Positions 57,483 to 64,000 of a stretch of DNA of 64,000 nt are shown here, piece after piece. The notes beneath the pieces were generated by a model. That model saw only the letters and a program-made list of their open reading frames with translations, did not search any database and was not told where the DNA came from. Within the stretch, counting starts at the first letter, position 1, and each line of letters begins with the position of its first letter. Made by a program: the position numbers and the translations under genes. The stretch spans positions 37,454,790-37,518,789 of the forward strand of contig CM055314.2 in NCBI GenBank assembly GCA_029255685.2, written 5' to 3'. This DNA comes from Silene conica (taxonomy: Eukaryota > Streptophyta > Magnoliopsida > Caryophyllales > Caryophyllaceae).

Positions 57483-57870
57483 TACAGGGGTCCCAGCCGG
57501 TCGGCAGGCAGCCGGCCTACCGGCTGGTGACCCAACTCAGCCTTCCCTTTCCTTAAAACTAAAACAGCCCAAAAAGGACTCCCAGCCGGTCGGCAGGGCG
57601 CCGGCCTACCGGCTGGGAACCCAATCCTAATATACGCATTAACTACAAATGAGGTCCCCAGCCGGTTGACAGGCGGCCGGTCTACCGGCTGGCACCCCAT
57701 TCCCTACCCTTTAAAATTTTACGCAAGACACACAAAGAGGCTACCAGCCGGTCGGCAGGTAGCCGGCCTACCGGCTGGCAGCTCAAAACCCAATTTCTCC
57801 AAAAACCCGCAAAAACAACTAAATGCATCCCCAGCCGGTCGACCGGCGGCCGGTCGGTCGACCGGCTCAG
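57483..57870 (-). repeat. Hairpin array, core AGCCGG...CCGGCT (Tekay-4 5' LTR)
   Basis: Five units with different outer arms, corresponding one to one with 40792-41215. The last unit (57836-57870) contains the 19-base GCGGCCGGTCGGTCGACCG only once. Confidence 0.8.
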
Positions 57871-58684
57871 AGAGCCTGTTCGTAAAAACGCGATTTCTAG
57901 CCTATGTCAAAACTCCAAAAATCGATACCAAATCTTAAGAATCGCTACAAGTAAAGTTTACTCAACATCACAAATCACTCAATAACACTAACTAACAGCA
58001 AACAAACCCATAACAATCGTCAATACGATTGTATAATGTATCCATCGCAAAACATGAAATTTCTGAAAATTGCTTATGAACATGTGAAACATTAACAAGG
58101 CATGAATTCATCACATAAGAACATTCCTAAACATGTTACTAAGTCCATTAATCATCCAACTTAAACAAAAATCAGAAACATTACAAGAACACAACAAAAC
58201 TTGCTATTTTAACAAAAAGGCCGAGTTACTCGTAATCGTCACCTCAAAAGCAATCCAGCTCAAAGATCTTCCTCTAAGATGAAGCTATCCACTTCCGGGT
58301 CGTCCAAGCCCACACCTTGGTTTGATGAACGAATGATGAAGAAATAAGCAAAAGAAGATGATTATTTATGGAGGTTTATGAAAATGGAGTTTACTGTTAT
58401 TTGTTTTGAGGAAGGAGGAAATGTGTCGACATAAGGGTCTTAAGGGGTTTAAGGAATTGTCCTTTGCGTTTAAATGGAACGGGTTAGGATACTTGAACGG
58501 GTTTTTAAGATGTGAACTTAAATTTACCAAGTTTGTATTCGTCTTAAGGACTTAAGGTTCTTAAGACGGATCTTATTATTTATTTTAAAATACTTTTCGA
58601 TAATTTATTAAAATATTATTTTATTACTTAAAATAATTAAAACGCTTAAATATGTTTTATAAAAATACGGGATGTTACAATAAG

Positions 58685-59610
58685 GGTCTAGCTACTCATG
58701 ATATTGATGAAAACAGTAATTATAATGATAATAACGATAATAGAAAACATGATTGATGCTATTAACGAAAAAACAATTAACAACAATAAAGGTTGAGGGA
58801 TTCTAATTAACCGGATACTAATAAAACTATGAATAAATTGAACTAGAGCAAGAATTACCGTATAAAGGAAATAGGGCAGAAAGATTAACTTTATTAAATT
58901 GAATGGAACGGAATGTTATATGCTTGGAGTAAACTGAGAACAATGATTGCAAACTAAAGAGAATTCTAATTCTAATTCTAAAACTGAAATAAGTAAAAAG
59001 TAATGGAGAATTTTGAGATTGGAGAACTTAATGATTAGCCTAATGACGGGATTAGGCTTTTGTAAGAGTTTCTCAAAGCTTTCTCTCTTGACCTAATCAC
59101 GTCGTGGGCTTTTGTGAATTTCTGAAGTCAATGCCTTGGTCGACCGACCTATGATGTTGGTCGGTCGACCAACTATCGGGTTTCTGAAATCACGCGCATC
59201 AGGTACCTTGGTCGACCGACCATAGTAGGTGGTCGATCGACCAAACTGCAGTACAGTAATGCATTCTGACGAATTCTTAAAATAACTGTCATTTCTTCGT
59301 TGCTTATCGTAATCAAGCGATTCTTTCCTTGTTAAAGCTTGTAAACTGTGTGCACCCTTGCTTATGCCATCTTCAGGCTTTGAAGCGCGCGCCAAGTTCA
59401 TTCCTTAAACATCCTCTTCATGTAAAATGCTATGCTAAGCACTCGGGGACGGATTTAGCTCAATATCTACTCATTTCCGCATTAAACTGCAAGAATGCAC
59501 CAAAACACGAAAGTAGACGAAATGGGGGAAATAGTAGCCTAAACTACGCAAATGAGCTATGAAATGCGTGTGAAATGAGTTGTAAAACATCATATAAAAG
59601 ACACGCATCA
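58685..59610 (-). repeat. LTR B, right piece
   Basis: Resumes LTR B after Tekay-4 and the duplicated ATAAG. 33-bp motifs at 59138-59170 and 59210-59242. Ends ACGCATCA at 59610 and is followed by a polypurine tract (sense GGTTTGGTTTGGGGAGGTT). Confidence 0.87.
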
Positions 59611-61789
59611 AACCTCCCCAAACCAAACCCTTGCTTGTCCTCAAGCAAGAACTAAACTCGATCTTAAACTAATGGAACAATTTCAATCTCAGAGCGAAAT
59701 GCAAATGTAAAGCCTAAACCAATTTAATGCCAAGTCAACAATGAAAGAGTAAAAGAATCATGCAAACGAGTTATGAAGTTGTCAAACTTTGCTTATCTAT
59801 CGACCATAAAGACTTATCAAATTGGACTCTCGCGGGTTGCTCGAATCACACAAAAAGCATGGGTGAGTATATGTAAAAGATAGAAAGAAGTAAATTTTTA
59901 GTGACACTCACTTAACGTCGACCCATGAGAACATGCCTGCAGTCTAACATGAAAATAATCTCTACAACCGTGCATATAGATACCAATCTAGTGACTTTGA
60001 CACATACTGAGGTAAAGAAGGGATATGTTAGGTAATGGGTAAGAAAGGTTAAGATGATTTTGGATATGTGGAGTTAGATAGCCAAGCTAGCAAAACCGGG
60101 ATCCAAACAACGAATTTCACAACTTTCAACCCAATGAACTTAAACACAATGCTATTTTTGTAGCACAAATCTCACAAGTTTTCCAAGGAAATTGACTCCC
60201 ACATGATATGAATGAAGTATAGGAGTAATAAATGCTAAAGAAAGGAATTTTTGAACAAACTGCACTTTTCTGTTTCTGTCAATTGGTCGACCGACCAAGT
60301 GATGCGGTCGGTCGACTGACTTGCAGTGTACTTTTTTTTTTCGATTTTTTTTTCTTTTTTTTTCCTTTTTTTTTCTGTTTTCTGTTTTCCTTTTCCTTTT
60401 TTTTTCTGTTTTCTTTCTTTTTCAAATGAGAGCATAACAACCAAAAAGACCTAGAACATTCCCGTGACCACAAATACTAGCTCGGATAAGGTGGGCTAAG
60501 TATGGGATGTAGCTTATGGGACAAAAAGGCAAATTTGGCTATGTGAAGCTTATGGGTAAGATAAGAAAAAGGGACCTCAATTGCACGTGTCAAAAATCAC
60601 CAAATAAGATAGCATACAGGTATAAAGCAGATTACGTTCATGTTTATGCATATTAATGTAACATGTCTCAGGGGGAGTACCACTCACATCCTAAACAACT
60701 GGTCATAGATGACACCAGTAAAAGGGCTCTAAAAACTCAGAATGTATAGTAGTTCGCCAAAATTCAAAGTCAAGTCTCGAGATTAACAACTAGTTTGACA
60801 AAAATTCGTAGACTATGCATATGATTCTACTACTAAAGCATGTTGACAAGCACGACTTAGACATAAACAGATGAAATGCAAAGTAATCATTGAAATACTA
60901 TCGTTCCGACTCAACCTATATGCTAAAATAAACGTGTATTTTTTGTAATTTTTTGAATTTTTTTGTTTTGATTTTTGTGTATATGCAAGGGAAATGAAAG
61001 AAACAATGCAAAACGGAAATGCAATAAACGTGAGACAAAAATGCAATAAAACATGAATGCGACGCAAAACCCTTCCCCAAACCAAATCACACAATGTCCC
61101 CATTGTGCAATATCATATAAAAAGAACATAGGATATGAGAATTTGCGATAAAATAAAACTAAAGAGGAACATGGAAGGAACTCACAGAATATATGCGCGA
61201 ACGGGAACCTCCCCAAACCAGCGTGAGCTAGGAGGTTTCGGTAGCCAGCAGTGCTACCTTATAGACCTGAAAAAGAACAAGACAACCTTTTTCGGAAATT
61301 AAAAGCATTTGGGTGATAAATAATAATTACAAGGTATGAAAATAAAGGATAAAATTAATTAAAGGATAAAATAAAGATAGAGAGAAAAACTCCCTAGGCT
61401 TGCTGGTACGCTTCCCGAGGCAATCGAGAACAGGCAGTAGCAATGGTAGTGGTCGATCGACCACAACCCTTGGTCGACCGACCAAGTCTCGGTAGACAGT
61501 GGTTACTGGATTCCAGAGGCTGGTCGACCGACTGATGCATCTGGTCGGTGGACCAGATTTCCTGTAACAGTGCTCCTCTTTTCTTCCTCGAATTAACTCA
61601 ACGGATTGAGTAAATTCCTTTCAAAACCTGTAAAAACAATATATATGCGCCCAAAACTTGCGCCAAACCCAGAACTACCGAGTCTATAAAAAACGAAGTA
61701 ACAAAAAGTAAAAAGAGTCTAAGTCTAAAGCAAGAACAAAAAATTGTCCAAAAGAAACCGAAAATAGGAAACTTGACTAGCAATACGGC
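59611..61789 (-). other. Internal region of the Athila-like composite, pol-less
   Basis: 59611-61250 corresponds to the 3' noncoding part of Athila-2, including the T/C-rich stretch (60330-60422), a CACAATG/CATTGTG hairpin near 61090-61108 and two extra polypurine-like strings (61071-61090, 61208-61222). Where Athila-2 has the third ORF, integrase and RT, this copy has only about 500 bases with 33-bp motifs at 61451-61483 and 61522-61554. Motif 60285-60317 lies in the noncoding part. Short frames are not credible genes. Confidence 0.75.
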
Positions 61790-63405
61790 TTAGCAACAAG
61801 ATACCCCAAAGTAAAGCACTTGACTAAAAGAGGTCCTTTCAGCAGTATGGACCGCTACTTTGGGCTTCCAGACAACAGGCCTAGCCAGAGGAAGGGTATC
61901 TGGTGTCGCATACGCTATGACACGCTTCTTTACTTTGCCCGACCTATCTCGCTCAGCAACTTGCCCAAATTCCGTCCCACTAGTATCACCAGGATCTCCT
62001 ATGCCCTCTTTGCCATAACCCGCAGCAATAGGAATAACAGCATGGTCCTCCAATTTTCTCCCAAGCTCAAGGCCTTTGACGATCTCCAAGATTTTACCGA
62101 ACTGACGCTCCAACTTCACTTTCTCCAAATGATCCGGATACGGGACCGCAACGCTTGTCGCAAGATCAGCAACCTTCGGCTTCTTTAACTTCAGAATTTC
62201 CGTCAAGTTATTGATGAGAGAAGAGTCAGGTAACTCAAGAGGCGAATCCATATTCTGCTCAGGTGTCTTGGTCGGTGGACTGGGAATGTCAGTCGGTCGA
62301 CCAGTTGAACTAGGAACAGAGGGTTTTTGGTTGTCAGAAACTGACGAATCAACAGGTCTTTCGGTCGATCGACCTTGTATACTAGTCGATCGACTGACTT
62401 TACTGGGGACGAGATCAACTTCCACATCAGAAACCTCATCAGACCTCTCTTGGGATGCTGTTCCATCATACGAGAGACCGCTTCGGAGATTAATGCCATT
62501 GATCGTCTCTACGGGACTCTCACATTTGCTCGGAGAATTAGCAATCTGATTAGCAGCTAAGATTGTTATTTGGCTCTCAATGTGCTTCAATGATGCAGCT
62601 TGAGCCTTTTTCATTTCCAACACTTGAGTCATGAGGGTTTGGACAATCGTTCTCAACTCCGCAGCCTCATTTGTTTCATGAACAGGAGCATTCTTAAGCT
62701 TTTCGAAACGGACGTTAATGGACGCTTCAAGTGCTGAAAGATGACCCGTTTCCGTACTTGTTTTCGGCGAATTCCCATTTTCAGCTTTATGAATTGCCAT
62801 CTACTCAATAATGTTCCAACCCTCATCAGAAGCTACATTATTTCGAAATCTACCATCTGTAGCCGAATCAAGGATGACTCTGTAGTCATCATACAAAGAG
62901 TTATGAAATTGGTTGCAAAGGTACCATTCTTCAAGCCGTGGTGAGGAAAAAATTGAACCAACTTCTTAAAACGGGCCCACGCTTCATGAAATTCCTCATC
63001 GGGTCCTTGCTGGAAATTTGAAATTTGAACTCTCAAAGCATTGGTTTTCGCAGGCGAAATGTACTGTTTACAAAAAGCCAATGCTAGAGATGTCGAGTCT
63101 GTAACTCTAGCTACTACCTTATCAAGGTAGCGAATCCATTGGCGCGCATAATCTTTCAAGGAGAAAAGAAACATCTCCTCCTTAATTTCATCTTGCGTTA
63201 CTCCAGCCGGTACGGGTATGGAACAACAATAATCCGTAAATAGCTCCAAATGCTTCCAAGGATCCTCATCCGGTAGACCGGAAAACTGATTTTGCTCCAC
63301 CAATTCGATATAGGGAAAGACGTATTTCAAAGGGGAGAGTAAATCCCTGTGGAAGGTCGTGTGCTGTTGGCTGAAGATTATCAGATATAGTAGGCATGAT
63401 TGCAA
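61790..63405 (-). pseudogene. Athila-like gag, broken, with an unrelated C-terminal end
   Basis: The N-terminal frame (63405-62833) has VEQNQFSGLPDEDPWKHLE, FNFQQGPDEEF-type sequence and EAWARFKKLV, parallel to Athila-2 gag. A frameshift near 62930 and a stop next to 62801 separate the second frame (62800-61790), with the coiled linker, INLRSG, two in-frame 33-bp motifs (62270-62302, 62363-62395) and LKKPKVAD. After FGKILEIVKGLEL similarity to Athila-2 fades; the last roughly 90 codons (ending KVAVHTAERTSFSQVLYFG) resemble no protease or other part I know. The Athila protease is missing. Confidence 0.8.
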
Positions 63406-63562
63406 TAGAATTGAGAGTACTCAAGTCTTCCTCTCAAAAATCTTACTTCTAACTCTGCACAAGCAAAACTAGAATCAAAAGTAAGCAACGGTCTCAAGGA
63501 ACCAAAGTTCCTTGAGACAAGAAAAATAAATTAAAAATAAAGCAAACAAAATTATACCGTCT

Positions 63563-63572
63563 CCCCGGCAAC
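63563..63572 (-). other. Truncated tRNA-Asp primer site
   Basis: Only CCCCGGCAAC is left before LTR C. Compared with Athila-2 (14409-14441), 23 bases covering the rest of the primer site, the spacer and the LTR end are missing. Priming in the normal way is not expected from this copy. Confidence 0.8.
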
Positions 63573-64000
63573 GTTGAGGGGTGCCAAAGATAAGATTTAT
63601 AAAACCTCGGCTTAAGACTAGATAGCGTAAGTCAAGGGTCGAACCACAAGGAGGTGGGGAGTGTTTATTGTTTAAGGTCAATGTTTTAAGGTAACAAAAT
63701 GGGGGTTTAGATTGGTTGTCACGAAGTCTAGAAATAAAGATAAAAATAAAACAAGTAGATAAGAATGAGATAAAACTTATAGTAAAAGGGATGCTAGGAT
63801 GTTCAGATAACAAATAGCTATGATGGTGTAAATCCTAAGTCAACATGTATTGCAGTCGCGTAAGGGGTGTAACATATCCTTTCGGTCTATGGTACCTAAT
63901 AGCTCCTTTTGGCCTATGCTATTAGTTCCTAGGTCTCACAATTATTGGGTGTCAACAATAAGGGTGATTCCTAAATTCTAGGTCACATACCTTTCAGTCT
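63573..64000 (-). repeat. LTR C, start truncated, continues beyond the window
   Basis: Starts GTTGAGGGGTGCC, i.e. without TGACACCCGTC, and follows LTR A closely (CCTCGGCTTAAGACTAGATA, AGGAGGTGGGGAGTG). It has the same GAAA-type hairpins from about 63890. Confidence 0.85.

Larger units (their letters stand above)
30487..58679 (-). mobile_element. Tekay-4: Tekay-type chromovirus carrying two nested insertions in its 3' LTR
   Basis: Flanked by the perfect duplication ATAAG (30482-30486 and 58680-58684). 5' LTR 55984-58679; internal 51330-55983; 3' LTR in three pieces (30487-30804, 39553-41776, 51091-51329) separated by copia-3 and the gene-less element. Better preserved than Tekay-1: gag to RNase H is one 999-codon frame. 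It is nevertheless inactive, with a lost start codon, a stop and frameshifts. Confidence 0.93.
55984..58679 (-). repeat. Tekay-4 5' LTR (2696 bp)
   Basis: Begins TGTAAAACCCCTCGCG, ends GGGATGTTACA. CAGAGGCC hairpin array 56695-57200, AGCCGG array 57483-57870. The stretch 57880-58679 is AT-rich LTR sequence. It ends next to the duplicated ATAAG. Confidence 0.93.
27114..64000 (-). mobile_element. Athila-like composite with three LTRs (A, B, C), extends beyond the window
   Basis: Order left to right: LTR A 27114-28707, internal scrap 28708-29753, LTR B 29754-30486 and 58685-59610 (split by Tekay-4), internal region 59611-63572, LTR C from 63573. A and C are clearly closest to each other (shared CCTCGGCTTAAGACTAGATA and following bases), B is a diverged relative. 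The internal region has a broken gag but no pol and no third ORF. Left flank is AAGCA (27109-27113); the matching right flank would be outside. See findings for possible origins. Confidence 0.75.

Overview
The window looks like heterochromatic DNA of a flowering plant. It is AT-rich and essentially every base can be assigned to nested LTR retrotransposons; I see no host gene, rRNA or tRNA gene. The families are plant-specific: Ty3/gypsy Tekay-type chromoviruses (iMet-tRNA primer site, integrase followed by a chromodomain-like tail), Ty3/gypsy Athila elements (tRNA-Asp primer site, third ORF after pol) and Ty1/copia Angela/BARE-type elements. Species cannot be named from this sequence. Apart from one LTR scrap (1-514), every element lies on the minus strand, so for each one the 5' LTR is on the right.

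Layout. An old copia element (LTR about 515-1739, 3' noncoding part 1740-2235 and 25173-26740, gag scrap 26741-27113) is the oldest recognisable host element. It is split by Tekay-1 (2236-25172), whose 3' LTR is split by Athila-2 (3461-15723, target duplication TCTGG, LTRs almost identical). At 27114 an Athila-like composite starts and runs off the window: LTR A (27114-28707), an internal scrap, LTR B (29754-30486 plus 58685-59610), a pol-less internal region with a broken gag (59611-63572), and LTR C (63573-64000). LTR B is split by Tekay-4 (30487-58679, duplication ATAAG). The 3' LTR of Tekay-4 was hit twice: by an intact copia (30805-39547, duplication GTACC, LTRs identical by eye, one 1343-codon ORF) and by a gene-less Tekay-like element (41777-51085, duplication GGTCT). 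Insertion order follows from the nesting.

Genes. The only complete polyprotein is that of copia-3. Athila-2 has gag-protease, RT, RNase H-integrase and a full third ORF, with pol broken by one stop and one single-base deletion. Both Tekay copies are broken in several places. The gene-less element shares primer site, leader and 3' end with Tekay and probably depended on Tekay proteins.

Most unusual signals. (1) A 33-bp bipartite motif, two 12-mers of type GGTCGGTCGACC in either orientation with a spacer of exactly 9 variable bases, found 30 times in Athila-type elements and in the 5' leader of the unrelated copia-3. (2) LTR arrays of short hairpins in which the stem arms change from unit to unit but stay complementary while the core is fixed. 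This occurs with different cores in Tekay, the gene-less element and the Athila LTRs; in Athila the sense-strand loops are GNRA tetraloops (GAAA, once GTAA). These look like selected RNA or DNA structures and are the best candidates for something undescribed.
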